DNA of 64,000 nucleotides from Bacteroides sp. (GCA_014801865.1 JAAVDH010000044.1:1-64000); one strand, 5' to 3'; positions 50,993 through 60,239 are shown, counted from the stretch's first letter. The notes: generated by a model from the letters alone, not told the origin. A program made the numbers and translations.

Positions 50993-52504
50993 TTAGATAA
51001 GGGCGTCGCCTGTCATTTCAGCCGGCTGGGGAAGACCCATGATCTTAAGCAGGGTGGGAGCCACGTCAGCCAGACGGCCGTCCTTAACGGTGGCACCTTC
51101 GCGTGAGGTAACGTATACGCAGGGTACGGGATTGAGCGAGTGGGCGGTGTTGGGGCTACCGTCGGCGTTCACAGCGTTGTCGGCATTACCATGGTCGGCT
51201 ATGATGATTACCTCATAGTCGGCTTCCTTGGCAGCTTCTACGGTGTCGCGCACACATTCGTCAACAGCCTTCACAGCCTTTTCGATGGCTTCGTACACAC
51301 CGGTGTGACCTACCATGTCGCCGTTGGCATAGTTTACAACGATGAAGTCAAACTCCTTTGAGCGGATGGCATCTACAAGCTTGTCCTTTACCTCGTATGC
51401 ACTCATCTCGGGCTTGAGGTCATAGGTGGCTACCTTGGGAGAAGCTACGAGAATACGTTCCTCACCTTCAAAGGGCGCTTCGCGTCCGCCGTTGAAGAAG
51501 AAGGTCACATGGGCATACTTTTCTGTTTCGGCAATGTGGAGCTGCTTCTTGTCGAGGCTTGAGAGGTATTCGCCAAGGGTGTTGCCTACGTTTTCCTTAT
51601 CGAAGAGGATATGCACTCCGGTGAATGAAGCGTCGTAGGGGGTCATGCAGTAATACTGCAGGCCGGGGATGGTAGTCATGCCGGCTTCGGGGATGTCGTG
51701 CTGAGTGAGAGCTACGGTGAGTTCCTTGGCGCGGTCGTTGCGGTAGTTGAAGAATATTACGGCGTCACCTTCCTTGATGGTGCCGTCAACGGTGGCGTTG
51801 TTGATGGGCTTAACGAATTCGTCGGTAACATCGTTGTCATACGACTTCTGCATGGCCTTAACCATGTCGGTGGCCTGCTCGCCTTCTCCCTTGACGAGAA
51901 GGTCGTAAGCTACCTTTACGCGCTCCCAGCGCTTGTCGCGGTCCATGGCGTAGTAGCGTCCTACGATTGAGGCTATAACGCCGGCAGACTTGGCACAGTG
52001 GTCCTGAAGCTGACGAATGAAGCCGATACCGCTGCGAGGATCGGTGTCACGACCGTCCATAAAGCAGTGGATGTAAACCTTCTCCAGGCCGTACTGCTTA
52101 GCTATGTCGCAGAGGGCGAAGAGGTGGTCGAGGCTGGAGTGTACACCGCCGTCGGAGGTGAGACCCATGAAGTGTATGGCCTTGCCATGTTCCTTGGCGT
52201 AGCCGAAGGCGCTCTTTATCTGGGGATTTTCCATGATAGAGCCATCGCGACAAGCCTTGTTGATTTTAACGAGGTCCTGATATACGATACGGCCGGCACC
52301 TATATTGAGATGGCCCACCTCGGAGTTGCCCATCTGACCGTCAGGCAGACCTACATTCTCTCCCGAAGCCTGAAGCTCGGAGTGGGGGTAGTTGGCCAAC
52401 AGGTAGTCCCAGTAGGGAGTGGGGGTGGAGTAAATCACATCGCTCTTTGAATGGTCGCCTATGCCCCATCCGTCGAGTATCATCAGCAATGCTTTCTTTG
52501 CCAT
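50993..52504 (-). CDS. gpmI: 2,3-bisphosphoglycerate-independent phosphoglycerate mutase
   Basis: I set the start at the ATG at 52504 (503 aa, [16 protein letters not shown]), not at 52582. The longer ORF adds 26 non-conserved residues and its start lies upstream of the predicted transcription start. The enzyme interconverts 3- and 2-phosphoglycerate in glycolysis using two Mn ions. Seen are MILDGWG with the first metal Asp, [13 protein letters not shown] with phosphoserine Ser61, the substrate-binding [11 protein letters not shown] and the YAMDRDKRW loop, [11 protein letters not shown], and the C-terminal ADHGNAD and TAHSLNPVP metal sites. It is a single-gene unit. Confidence 0.96.
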   Translation of the reverse strand: MAKKALLMILDGWGIGDHSKSDVIYSTPTPYWDYLLANYPHSELQASGENVGLPDGQMGNSEVGHLNIGAGRIVYQDLVKINKACRDGSIMENPQIKSAFGYAKEHGKAIHFMGLTSDGGVHSSLDHLFALCDIAKQYGLEKVYIHCFMDGRDTDPRSGIGFIRQLQDHCAKSAGVIASIVGRYYAMDRDKRWERVKVAYDLLVKGEGEQATDMVKAMQKSYDNDVTDEFVKPINNATVDGTIKEGDAVIFFNYRNDRAKELTVALTQHDIPEAGMTTIPGLQYYCMTPYDASFTGVHILFDKENVGNTLGEYLSSLDKKQLHIAETEKYAHVTFFFNGGREAPFEGEERILVASPKVATYDLKPEMSAYEVKDKLVDAIRSKEFDFIVVNYANGDMVGHTGVYEAIEKAVKAVDECVRDTVEAAKEADYEVIIIADHGNADNAVNADGSPNTAHSLNPVPCVYVTSREGATVKDGRLADVAPTLLKIMGLPQPAEMTGDALI

Positions 52505-52558
52505 GTCTTGTGTTAGTGTTTTAGGATATATGTTGTAAAAAGATTCGTTTACGCAGCG

Positions 52559-52590
52559 CGAAATTACAAAAAATGCGACCAATAATCAAC
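52559..52590 (-). promoter_or_regulatory. Promoter of gpmI
   Basis: On the minus strand GTTG (52587-52590), a 20-nt spacer and TAATTTCG (52559-52566), one base off the -7 consensus. The predicted transcript starts near 52553, which rules out 52582 as the translation start. Confidence 0.55.
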
Positions 52591-52652
52591 GTCTCAGTCA
52601 ACTTATTCACGATGCGAAGCGTTAAAACATATACAGTTAGCGCAAAAATGTG

Positions 52653-52660
52653 TATATTTG
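52653..52660 (+). promoter_or_regulatory. -7 element of the winged-helix gene
   Basis: TATATTTG matches TAnnTTTG 33 bases before the ATG at 52694 and is followed by GCGAATTATTG. The -33 box is not recognisable. Confidence 0.55.
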
Positions 52661-52693
52661 CGAATTATTGTCTAACCCCTACACACAACGATT

Positions 52694-52906
52694 ATGACTA
52701 CTGAAACTATTGGCACATGGGCCGGTCTGGCCTGGCAAGCACTTTACGAGGCAGACGTACTCGACCTCAAGCAGCTCAGAAAGATAGCCAAGCTCAAGGA
52801 CAAGGAGCTCTGTATGGCTCTCGGATGGCTCGCACGCGAAGGCAAAATCGCTTTCGTGGAGAGCGATGATGACAAGGAAATTCTCGTAAAATTAACCGAT
52901 TGCTAA
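52694..52906 (+). CDS. Small winged helix-turn-helix protein (DUF2582 family)
   Basis: This 70-aa protein spans one winged-helix domain: helices TIGTWAGLAWQALYEA, DLKQLRKIAKL and DKELCMALGWLAREGKIAF, then a beta wing ending ILVKLTDC. It matches the DUF2582 (winged helix-turn-helix, PF10771) family of Bacteroidota in length and pattern. It is presumably a nucleic-acid or protein-binding factor of unknown target. It lies between divergent gpmI and convergent radical SAM genes, with its own -7 element. Confidence 0.82.
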   Translation: MTTETIGTWAGLAWQALYEADVLDLKQLRKIAKLKDKELCMALGWLAREGKIAFVESDDDKEILVKLTDC

Positions 52907-52951
52907 TCAGGCGCTGTCAGATTGTCAGATACATACCTGATTGAAAAGCAG

Positions 52952-54184
52952 TTATCTACGGGCTATGGCGTCGGCATGCTTCATCACCAATGACGGAGGC
53001 AGGCCGCGATGGAGGCAGTCGCGCATGAAGTCCATGTAGGGAGCTACGTGGGCAAAGAATTTGCGATAGCCCTCGCAGAGGTAATTGAGGCCGGGCTCCC
53101 CGTCGGGAGTGGTGGCAAAACGATTTTTAGGGCACTCCCCGTGGCAGGCGAAGTTCCAGCGACACTCGCGGCACTGCTTCGGGAGGCCCTTTGTCTTTAC
53201 AGCCCCGAAGGCAAGTTGCTTATCTGACATCATCATGTCAATGAGCGAGCGGTCGGCTATGTTGCCAAGTCTGTACTGAGGAAATACGAAGTGGTCGCAC
53301 GAGTATACCTCGCCGTCATACTCCATCACGGCCGCATGGCCGCAACTCGGTGAGAGGGTGCACAGTCCAGGCATCTCGCCAACCCAGTTGGCCAACGTGG
53401 CATCGAATATCTGTACGAACACCTGACCTACATCGTGCCTTACCCAACGGTCGAAGACGCGACAGAGGAAGTCACCCCACTGCTCGGGCGTGACGGAATA
53501 GGGGGTGAGTGAACCTTCGCCGTCAACGGCCTCAACCGGTGAGCCCTCGCCACGGCTGCGCTCCACGATGGGAGTAAACTGGAGGTAGCGGCACCCCATG
53601 TTCTTGAAGAATCGGTAGAAGTCTTCCGGGAAATCGGCGTTGTAGTCGTTGATGACGGCCATAGCGTTCCACTCCACGTGGTGGCGCTTAAGCATCTCTA
53701 TGGCTTTCATCACCGTGCGGTGCGACGGGCGGTCACCGGCCATGCGGCGGTATTCGTCGTGGAAGTCGGCCGGGCCGTCGATGGATATGCCCACCAGCCA
53801 GTTATTGTCATGGAGAAAGCGGCACCACTCCTCATCGAGGAGGGTGCCGTTGGTTTGCAGACAGTTGAGTATGGGACGTCCGTCGCCGTAGCGCTTCTGA
53901 AGCTCTACAGCCTTGCGGTAAAAATCGAGGGGGCGTATGGTGGCTTCGCCGCCATGCCACGTAAACACGATTTCTCCAGCAGTCTGAGCCTCGATATAGC
54001 GGCGCGTGAACAGTTCAAGCGTAGCCTCTGTCATAAGGCGTGTGCGCTCGGGAGCGGCATATACCGCGCTTTTGTTGCTGTAATAGCAGTAGGCACATCG
54101 CATATTGCAGGCGTCGCCCACGGGCTTCACCATGCAATACAGCGGGCGTGAGAATGGATTGCTTACAGGTCGGTTGTCCATCAT
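52952..54184 (-). CDS. Anaerobic sulfatase-maturating enzyme-type radical SAM protein (SPASM domain)
   Basis: This 410-aa protein has the radical SAM cluster CNMRCAYC (Cys26, 30, 33) followed by YYSNKS as in anSME enzymes. The barrel has VFTWHGGEATIRPLDFYRKA, LQTNGTLLDEEWC and VGISIDGPADFHDEYR. The C-terminal SPASM domain has two auxiliary-cluster Cys sets (SCGHAAVMEYDGEVYSCDHF and CRECRWNFACHGECPKNRF). Such enzymes turn a Ser or Cys of sulfatases into formylglycine without oxygen. Its ATG overlaps the sialidase stop (ATGA), so the two are translationally coupled. No sulfatase gene lies in the window, so the substrate must be encoded elsewhere or differ from sulfatases. Confidence 0.88.
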   Translation of the reverse strand: MMDNRPVSNPFSRPLYCMVKPVGDACNMRCAYCYYSNKSAVYAAPERTRLMTEATLELFTRRYIEAQTAGEIVFTWHGGEATIRPLDFYRKAVELQKRYGDGRPILNCLQTNGTLLDEEWCRFLHDNNWLVGISIDGPADFHDEYRRMAGDRPSHRTVMKAIEMLKRHHVEWNAMAVINDYNADFPEDFYRFFKNMGCRYLQFTPIVERSRGEGSPVEAVDGEGSLTPYSVTPEQWGDFLCRVFDRWVRHDVGQVFVQIFDATLANWVGEMPGLCTLSPSCGHAAVMEYDGEVYSCDHFVFPQYRLGNIADRSLIDMMMSDKQLAFGAVKTKGLPKQCRECRWNFACHGECPKNRFATTPDGEPGLNYLCEGYRKFFAHVAPYMDFMRDCLHRGLPPSLVMKHADAIARR

Positions 54185-55398
54185 TTACCTGCTGACTCCC
54201 CTGTTATTTCAGTGAGAGGCATTTTGAGGAACCACAGGCGGTAGCCTCCCTGATGGGTGGGACCTGCATTTTCAACAGCTTCTTCGGTGAGCACACCGAG
54301 TGATCCGTCGGGAAGTATGGCCATGGATGAATATGCGGCGGGACCCCACGTAATCTGACGGAACACGGGGAAGGTCTTGCCACCGTCAAAACTGCCGTAC
54401 ACACCGATATCGGCGCGTTCCAACGATGTGCCTTGAACGGGCTTGAAGTCAGGGTCGATCTTAATGACCGCGGGCATTGACTGCAGGAGCAACTGACGGC
54501 CGTTATAGTCACAAACGATGAAGTCGCCGTTGCAGGCGGGGTCGGGCAGATCGTCTATTAACACGGGGTCGCTCCATGTCTTGCCGCGGTCGTGAGAGTA
54601 GGAGAAGGAGCGATGACCAAACTTCTGACGAGAACGGATGCTCATGATGACAGTACCGTCCTCGAGCTGTGCCACCTTGGCTTCGTCACCGTCGCCGGTA
54701 GCGGGATTTTCGGCAACCTGCCATGTGTGACCGCCGTCGTCACTATAGATAGCGTAATTATAGAATCCTCCGCGGCCACGCTCACGCACCACGAGGGAGA
54801 ACATCAGGCGCCCGTTGTCGAGCTGCAGGGCGGCTCCCGACGAAGCGAAGGCTCCGGCTACATTCTTGATGGGCTGAGGACCATCCTTCTCGGCGGTGAG
54901 TATCATGGGGTTGATATTGAGCGGCTCGCCCCAGGTGCGGCCATTGTCGGTGCTACGCACTACGGTGATATTGGCCGGAGCATCCTGCCAGAGGCCGTTG
55001 CCGTGGCTGCATATTACGATAACATCGCCGGTGTTGCGGTCTACTACTACAGCGGGGTCGCCGTAGCCACCTATCGAGTCATTCTCAAGGATTGTGAAGA
55101 AATCACCCCAAGTGCGGCCATTGTCGGTAGAAATACGGCCTACCACGTCAATACGTCCGGGCAGGTCCGACAGTTTGTCAATACGCTTGTCGGCCACGGC
55201 GAGCAGATTGCCGTCAGACATCACGGCCAGAGCCGGAATACGGTAAAACTTTGAGTCATAGTCTCCTGGGCTGAATACAAGAGTGCGCTCCACATCGTCA
55301 GGACGACGATCGTCAGCCGAAACTGTGAAAGCTACCATAGAAGAGGCCAGGCAGGCAACTGCCATGCAACCTGTGCGAAGGAATGAACTTACTCTCAT
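54181..55398 (-). CDS. Exo-alpha-sialidase (glycoside hydrolase family 33)
   Basis: I start this 405-aa protein at the ATG at 55398 because it gives a compact signal peptide (MRVSSFLRTGCMAVACLASSMVAFTVSA). The upstream ATG at 55422 adds eight residues and lies only ~14 bases from the predicted transcription start. The six-bladed propeller shows the RIP motif (FYRIPALAV) with the catalytic Arg. At least four Asp boxes are present (STDNGRTWGD, STDNGRTWGE, YSDDGGHTWQ, YSHDRGKTWS), plus a degenerate one (FDGGKTF). A Glu/Tyr nucleophile region lies near the C-terminus. It releases terminal sialic acids from mucin or other host glycans in the periplasm or outside the cell. It is coupled to the downstream radical SAM gene. 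Confidence 0.92.
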   Translation of the reverse strand: MRVSSFLRTGCMAVACLASSMVAFTVSADDRRPDDVERTLVFSPGDYDSKFYRIPALAVMSDGNLLAVADKRIDKLSDLPGRIDVVGRISTDNGRTWGDFFTILENDSIGGYGDPAVVVDRNTGDVIVICSHGNGLWQDAPANITVVRSTDNGRTWGEPLNINPMILTAEKDGPQPIKNVAGAFASSGAALQLDNGRLMFSLVVRERGRGGFYNYAIYSDDGGHTWQVAENPATGDGDEAKVAQLEDGTVIMSIRSRQKFGHRSFSYSHDRGKTWSDPVLIDDLPDPACNGDFIVCDYNGRQLLLQSMPAVIKIDPDFKPVQGTSLERADIGVYGSFDGGKTFPVFRQITWGPAAYSSMAILPDGSLGVLTEEAVENAGPTHQGGYRLWFLKMPLTEITGESAGK

Positions 55399-55441
55399 TG
55401 TAAAAGATGTTTGAGATGGCATTAAAGTAAAGTGTCAACCG

Positions 55442-55449
55442 CAAAGATA
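55442..55449 (-). promoter_or_regulatory. -7 element of the sialidase gene
   Basis: CAAAGATA on the plus strand reads TATCTTTG on the minus strand, a TAnnTTTG match. The -33 position is not convincing. Transcription would start about 36-40 nt before the chosen ATG at 55398. Confidence 0.5.
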
Positions 55450-55566
55450 CTCTTTTTTTGCATACCTGCGTAAAAAATCCTCTTAATAAGTAAGTACGTT
55501 CTAAAAAATAAAACGTCGTATGTGAACAAAGACTCACACCATCTACGGTAACAAGTTAGAGCGAGT

Positions 55567-55598
55567 GTTGGTCACTAACCTTAATTTCCGTAAATTTG
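55567..55598 (+). promoter_or_regulatory. Promoter of ribE
   Basis: GTTG (55567-55570), 20-nt spacer, TAAATTTG (55591-55598) followed by GCA. This is among the best promoter matches in the window. Confidence 0.7.
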
Positions 55599-55641
55599 CA
55601 ATTCCAATCAGAATACTTTGCGGAAGATTCATTATTAGCCG

Positions 55642-55696
55642 CAGAGAGGATAACGTAAATACTACAGAATAATATATTTATAAAGTATTATCTCTG
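55642..55696 (+). other. Possible hairpin in the ribE leader
   Basis: CAGAGA (55642-55647) and AATACT (55658-55663) can pair with TCTCTG (55691-55696) and AGTATT (55684-55689), giving a 6+6-bp stem with an asymmetric internal loop and a 20-nt apical loop. It is AT-rich and could be chance. Confidence 0.3.
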
Positions 55697-55732
55697 TATC
55701 ATAAACATCAGTATCATAAGTTTTAAGAATAT

Positions 55733-56335
55733 ATGTTTTCAGGAATCGTAGAAGAGGCTGCCCGCGTAGTGGCCGCTGAAAGAGAGGGTGGTAATCTCCA
55801 CCTTACACTCTCATGCTCGTTTGCCGACGAACTCAAGATAGATCAGTCTGTAGCACATAATGGTGTGTGTCTCACCGTAGTAGCGCTTCCGGGCGACTCG
55901 ACATATACCGTAACCGCCATACAAGAGACTCTCGACCGCAGTAATCTTGGCGGTCTTCGCCCCGGCGACCTCGTGAACCTCGAGCGCTCCATGTTGATGA
56001 ACGGACGTCTTGACGGCCACATCGTGCAGGGTCATGTAGACTGCACCGCCGTGTGCGAGAGCGTGGAGGAGGTCGACGGCAGCCGCTACTATAAGTTCCG
56101 CTACTCTGTGCCCCGCGAAATGGCCCTCAAAGGCTACATGACCGTTGAGAAAGGCTCAGTGACTGTCAATGGTGTAAGCCTTACGGTATGTGACTCCGAG
56201 GCCGATTCATTCCGTGTGGCCATCATACCATACACTTTCGAGCACACCAACTTCTGCCGTATAGAGCCGGGCACGGTGGTCAATCTCGAGTTTGACATCA
56301 TAGGCAAGTATCTTGCACGCCTCGCTTCGCTCTAA
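55733..56335 (+). CDS. ribE: Riboflavin synthase, alpha subunit
   Basis: This 200-aa enzyme dismutates two 6,7-dimethyl-8-ribityllumazine molecules to riboflavin. It consists of two repeated lumazine-binding barrels (about 1-97 and 98-190). Motifs are MFSGIVEEAARV at the start, HNGVCLTVV and LDGHIVQGHVD in the first half, VNGVSLTVC and IPYTFEHTNF in the second, and a C-terminal trimerisation helix (FDIIGKYLARL). Length is normal. It has its own promoter and a long leader; an ABC exporter gene follows after 77 bp. No other rib gene is in the window. Confidence 0.95.
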   Translation: MFSGIVEEAARVVAAEREGGNLHLTLSCSFADELKIDQSVAHNGVCLTVVALPGDSTYTVTAIQETLDRSNLGGLRPGDLVNLERSMLMNGRLDGHIVQGHVDCTAVCESVEEVDGSRYYKFRYSVPREMALKGYMTVEKGSVTVNGVSLTVCDSEADSFRVAIIPYTFEHTNFCRIEPGTVVNLEFDIIGKYLARLASL

Positions 56336-56412
56336 CCCTCCATCATCACGCCATATACCCGTAAGAGTCGTACGACTCAAGATACGACTCAGGACCAATC
56401 CATTTTCACCAA

Positions 56413-58248
56413 ATGAAAGACCTCTGGAAACTTCTGAAGCGCTTTGTGCCCCCATATAAGCGCTATCTCGTGCTCAACATGGTGTTCAACCTCCTGTCGG
56501 CGGTGCTCACCCTGTTTTCGTTTGCCGTCATCATACCCATTCTGGAGATGCTCTTTCAGATACGCGAGTCGGGCTACACCTATATGCGCATCGGCGAAGC
56601 CTCGCTTAAGGATGTGGCCATCAACGACTTCTACTACTGGACTCAGGAGGCTATCGCCGCGTGGGGTCCTACCGCCACGCTCGGTGCACTGGCCGTGCTG
56701 CTGGTGGTGATGACCGGACTCAAGACCGGCGCCACCTTCCTCAGCTCCTACTTCGTCATACCTATGCGCTCCGGTATTGTCAGAGACATACGCAACTATG
56801 TCTATGACAAGATAGTAACCCTGCCCATATCATTCTTCACCGTCGAGCGCAAGGGCGATGTAATGGCCCGCATGAGCGGTGACGTAGCCGAAATCGAAAA
56901 CTCCATCATGTCATCTCTCGACATGCTGTTCAAGAATCCGGTGATGATCATCATGTCGCTGGCCGTCATGATAGCCCTCAGTTGGCAATTGACACTCTTC
57001 GTGCTGGTACTCCTGCCAATAGCCGGACTCTGCATGGGGCGCGCGGGCAAACGCCTTAAGCGCACATCGCTCGAGGGTCAGGCTCAGTGGGGAGTGCTTA
57101 TGAGTAATATCGAGGAAACCCTTGGCGGACTGCGCGTAATCAAAGCCTTCAATGCGGAAGACAAGGTGCGTATGCGCTTCCACCGCGACAACCAGGTGTT
57201 CTACACCCTCTCCAACCGCGTGGCACGCCGCCAGGCTCTTGCCCATCCTCTGAGCGAATTTCTCGGCACACTGACCATAGCCATCGTGCTGTGGTTCGGC
57301 GGCACACTGATACTAAGCGGTGCATCGAGCATCACCGCCCCCTCGTTTATTTACTACATGGTAGTGTTCTACTCTATCATCAACCCCGCCAAGGACCTCT
57401 CCAAGGCTATGTATTCCATACAGAAAGGCCTCGCCTCGATGGAGCGTGTAGACCGCATACTCGGAGCCGAAAATCCCATTCAGGATCCCGAAAAGCCTGC
57501 TACAATTGACCACCTTAAGGGTGAGGTCACTTACGACAATGTGACCTTCGGCTACACTGACGGCACCCCCGTGGTGGAAGACGTGAGCCTCACCATACGC
57601 CCGGGCGAGACAGTGGCTCTCGTAGGCCAGAGCGGCAGTGGTAAATCAACGCTCGCTGACCTGCTGCCCCGCTTCTACGACGTGCAGAAGGGGCGTATCA
57701 CCGTCGACGGCATTGACGTACGCGACCTCAAAGTCCACGACCTACGCTCATTTATGGGCAACGTCAATCAGGAGGCTATACTCTTCAACGATACCTTCTA
57801 CAACAATATCACTTTCGGAGTGCAGAACGCCACCCGCGAGCAAGTGGAGCATGCTGCCCGTATAGCCAATGCCCACGACTTCATCATGGAGACCCCCGAC
57901 GGCTATGACACCAACATCGGTGACCGTGGATGTCGCCTCTCGGGCGGTCAGCGTCAGCGCCTCTCCATAGCCCGCGCCATACTTAAGAATCCTCCCATAC
58001 TGATTCTTGACGAGGCCACCTCTGCCCTCGACAGCGAGAGCGAACAACTGGTGCAGCAGGCCCTCGACCGACTCATGAAAGACCGTACCACACTGGTCAT
58101 CGCCCACCGCCTCTCGACCATCAAGAACGCCACCCAGATATGCGTGCTCCACGAAGGCCGCATCGTCGAGCGCGGCACCCACAACGAACTCCTCGCCCTC
58201 AACGGCTACTACACCCGCCTCGTCGAAATGCAATCCATGGCCGAATAG
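56413..58248 (+). CDS. ABC exporter, fused permease/ATPase (MsbA-like)
   Basis: This 611-aa half-transporter has a six-helix membrane domain (~1-330) and a C-terminal ATPase (~355-605). Walker A is GQSGSGKST, the Q-loop is [12 protein letters not shown], the signature is [16 protein letters not shown], Walker B is [12 protein letters not shown] and the H-loop is VIAHRLSTI. It probably works as a homodimer in the inner membrane. The fold is that of lipid/lipid A flippases such as MsbA or of multidrug exporters, and the substrate is not readable from sequence. The N-terminal periplasmic loop between helices 1 and 2 is longer than in E. coli MsbA, as is usual in Bacteroidota. Confidence 0.9.
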   Translation: MKDLWKLLKRFVPPYKRYLVLNMVFNLLSAVLTLFSFAVIIPILEMLFQIRESGYTYMRIGEASLKDVAINDFYYWTQEAIAAWGPTATLGALAVLLVVMTGLKTGATFLSSYFVIPMRSGIVRDIRNYVYDKIVTLPISFFTVERKGDVMARMSGDVAEIENSIMSSLDMLFKNPVMIIMSLAVMIALSWQLTLFVLVLLPIAGLCMGRAGKRLKRTSLEGQAQWGVLMSNIEETLGGLRVIKAFNAEDKVRMRFHRDNQVFYTLSNRVARRQALAHPLSEFLGTLTIAIVLWFGGTLILSGASSITAPSFIYYMVVFYSIINPAKDLSKAMYSIQKGLASMERVDRILGAENPIQDPEKPATIDHLKGEVTYDNVTFGYTDGTPVVEDVSLTIRPGETVALVGQSGSGKSTLADLLPRFYDVQKGRITVDGIDVRDLKVHDLRSFMGNVNQEAILFNDTFYNNITFGVQNATREQVEHAARIANAHDFIMETPDGYDTNIGDRGCRLSGGQRQRLSIARAILKNPPILILDEATSALDSESEQLVQQALDRLMKDRTTLVIAHRLSTIKNATQICVLHEGRIVERGTHNELLALNGYYTRLVEMQSMAE

Positions 58249-58399
58249 CATCCCCCCTCTCTCCTCCCTTAAATAAGTTAATACTTGAAAGTACTGCGAA
58301 ATCTGTTTCTCCCCGCTCTCTGAAAGACACCCATCTGATTTCGAGTTCATTACAAGAAGATATTAGTATAGCTATAACCGTTTTAAACATCTTACAAAA

Positions 58400-58810
58400 A
58401 TGAAACTAAACTTGTTTGATAAGGTTTGTGGCTATATTAAATGCTATCTTGATAAGAGTGAGATAACACATGTTGGGGTTACATATACCCTCGTGGTGTC
58501 AACTATTTTTGTAATGTTTCCATGGGCGGATATTTTGAGATTTGTTCTGTATCCTTATGTGCCATTTGGGGTAACAAAAGATGATATCCTGGACGCCGTA
58601 TTATGTATACCGCCAATAATTGTAGTAATAGTCTGTTACTTTAGATGGATACGGCATGACAGATGGGAGAAGATAATGGAAGCACCCTGCTTTCATCGGA
58701 GAAGAGCCCCTTATATCGGACTTGCCATTCGTAATGGTGCCATGATGATATGTCTTCTATATCCTTATTTTCGCTATTGGCTGTTCGTTCACGTTTTTGG
58801 AATATATTAG
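58400..58810 (+). CDS. Small membrane protein A1 of a duplicated two-gene module, function unknown
   Basis: This 136-aa protein has three likely membrane segments (~28-50, ~70-88, ~108-133) and no signal peptide. Between the second and third lies a conserved polar loop, KIMEAPCFH followed by APYIGLAIR. It is paralogous to the gene at 59376 (shared FDK.CGY start, VLYPYV, EKIMEAPCFH, APYIGLAIR and HVFGI end). The gene is much more AT-rich than its neighbours, a sign of transfer. It lies 24 bp before B1 (58835). I recognise no known family. Confidence 0.7.
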   Translation: MKLNLFDKVCGYIKCYLDKSEITHVGVTYTLVVSTIFVMFPWADILRFVLYPYVPFGVTKDDILDAVLCIPPIIVVIVCYFRWIRHDRWEKIMEAPCFHRRRAPYIGLAIRNGAMMICLLYPYFRYWLFVHVFGIY

Positions 58811-58834
58811 TTTGAATTATAATTATCTTTTGCA

Positions 58835-59269
58835 ATGTTAATCCTTAAATTCTTATTTAAAAAGATATGGAGTTACCAGTCAACAACCGGATGGAAGGAT
58901 GAGCCTCTATATACTTGCTTTAGAATCTATTGGGCAATATTCTTCTATTTTGGCGCTCCACTAATGCTCACTATACATTATTGGGTAAGAGGGCTGACGA
59001 AAGGATATGAAATGCCATTGATCATTACAGGTCCTACAGCTTTTGCTATTCCTCTACCATTTGCTTTGTTGGCATATTGGGTGTTCGTACGAAAGGGAAA
59101 GTATCGTGAACTGATAAAAGCGCCGGAAGAGTATAGTAAATCATCAAAATTCGTTGGATGGTGGTTTTATTGGGGAGGAGGTATTTTTACTTTCTTATGG
59201 TTAATTGTCTTTATTCCCAAAGTTTACCCTTATGCAGAGCCTTTGTTACGACAGATTTTCAAGCAATAG
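58835..59269 (+). CDS. Small membrane protein B1 of the duplicated module, function unknown
   Basis: This 144-aa protein has three likely membrane segments (~28-52, ~68-88, ~117-138). Between the second and third is the polar loop RKGKYRELIKAPEEYSKSSK, then FVGWWFYWGGGIF. It is nearly identical over long stretches to the gene at 59811, including the start LKFLFKK.WSYQSTTGW and the end YAEPLLRQIFK. The KxxxAP core of its loop also resembles that of the A proteins. The function is unknown; conserved pairing suggests A and B act together in the membrane. Confidence 0.7.
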   Translation: MLILKFLFKKIWSYQSTTGWKDEPLYTCFRIYWAIFFYFGAPLMLTIHYWVRGLTKGYEMPLIITGPTAFAIPLPFALLAYWVFVRKGKYRELIKAPEEYSKSSKFVGWWFYWGGGIFTFLWLIVFIPKVYPYAEPLLRQIFKQ

Positions 59270-59375
59270 TCTCTTTTGAGGAGAGGCCGCATAGGGCTGT
59301 ACTAAATAATTTATTACGAGTTACTTAAATAATGGACACATGGCACGTTTGCCAGAATAATTAAATCTATATAAT

Positions 59376-59795
59376 ATGAAACTATCGTGGTTTGATAAGA
59401 TATGTGGCTATCTTAGATGTGCTGACATTCGATATGGCTCTGCGGATGAATTCGTAGTTAACAATATGCTCGCTGCACTAACAATATTTATGATTTTCCC
59501 ATTCATTGATATAATTAAATATGTATTATACCCCTATGTACATAATTTCTTATCTAAGAATGAATTTGTGCATATAGTATTGTTTGCTCCACTGATTACT
59601 GTTTATATCATTAGTTATTTCACCTGGATCTTTCATGACAGGTATGAGAAAATAATGGAAGCCCCTTGCTTCCATACAAAGAAAGCGCCATATATCGGAC
59701 TTGCCATTCGGACAGTTCCATTAATGATTATACTTATATATCCTTGGATAAATGACTGGGTATTAATTCATGTATTCGGGATAGATAAAATATAA
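59376..59795 (+). CDS. Small membrane protein A2 of the duplicated module, function unknown
   Basis: This 139-aa paralogue of the 58400 gene has the same three-segment layout and the same loop (EKIMEAPCFH, APYIGLAIR) and end (HVFGI). Its N-terminal ~45 residues have diverged most (CADIRYGSADEFVVNN versus CYLDKSEITHVGVTY). It is AT-rich and lies 15 bp before B2. No recognisable promoter precedes either copy. Confidence 0.7.
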   Translation: MKLSWFDKICGYLRCADIRYGSADEFVVNNMLAALTIFMIFPFIDIIKYVLYPYVHNFLSKNEFVHIVLFAPLITVYIISYFTWIFHDRYEKIMEAPCFHTKKAPYIGLAIRTVPLMIILIYPWINDWVLIHVFGIDKI

Positions 59796-59810
59796 TATAC
59801 ACTAATTCTA

Positions 59811-60239
59811 ATGTTGTTACTCAAGTTTTTATTCAAGAAGCTTTGGAGCTATCAGTCCACAACCGGATGGAAAAACGAGCCATTATATACCTGCTACAGA
59901 CTATATTGGACAGCTTTCTTCTATTTCTCAGCTCCCCTAATGCTTACGATTGATCTTTGGACTAAGGCATATACAGGGGATGGCCTACCCGATATAATTT
60001 TCGGACCTACTGCATATATCATTCCTCTACCATTTGCTTTAATTGCGTATTGGGTATTTGTACGAAAGGGAAAATATCGTGAACTGAAAAAAGCGCCGGA
60101 AGAGTACAGTAAATCATCAAAATTCGTTGGATGGTGGTTTTATTGGGGAGGAGGTATATTTACCGCTGTGTGGTTCTTTACGGTTGCTCTCAATGGCTTC
60201 CCTTATGCAGAGCCTTTGTTACGGCAGATTTTCAAGTAA
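59811..60239 (+). CDS. Small membrane protein B2 of the duplicated module, function unknown
   Basis: This 142-aa paralogue of the 58835 gene is highly similar throughout. The loop RKGKYRELKKAPEEYSKSSK and the following FVGWWFYWGGGIF are almost unchanged. The periplasmic or cytosolic loop between segments 1 and 2 (DLWTKAYTGDGLPDI) is the most divergent part. The strong conservation of B against A suggests B is under tighter constraint or was homogenised by gene conversion. Confidence 0.7.
   Translation: MLLLKFLFKKLWSYQSTTGWKNEPLYTCYRLYWTAFFYFSAPLMLTIDLWTKAYTGDGLPDIIFGPTAYIIPLPFALIAYWVFVRKGKYRELKKAPEEYSKSSKFVGWWFYWGGGIFTAVWFFTVALNGFPYAEPLLRQIFK

Larger units (their letters stand above)
55399..55732. 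other. Divergent regulatory region between the sialidase and ribE
   Basis: This 334-bp region holds the sialidase -7 element (55442-55449), the ribE promoter (55567-55598) and a ~125-nt ribE leader with a possible hairpin (55642-55696). I looked for an FMN riboswitch in the leader and did not find its conserved core. Confidence 0.55.

Noticed and set aside
52505-52582. Extended N-terminus of gpmI
   Set aside because: The 26 extra residues are not part of the family, and the predicted transcription start lies downstream of 52582.
55599-55732. FMN riboswitch upstream of ribE
   Set aside because: The conserved FMN-box blocks are not present in the leader; only an AT-rich hairpin can be drawn.
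58400-60239. Toxin-antitoxin system
   Set aside because: Both proteins of each pair are similar-sized three-segment membrane proteins; no known toxin or antitoxin domain or DNA-binding antitoxin is visible. Left as unknown module.
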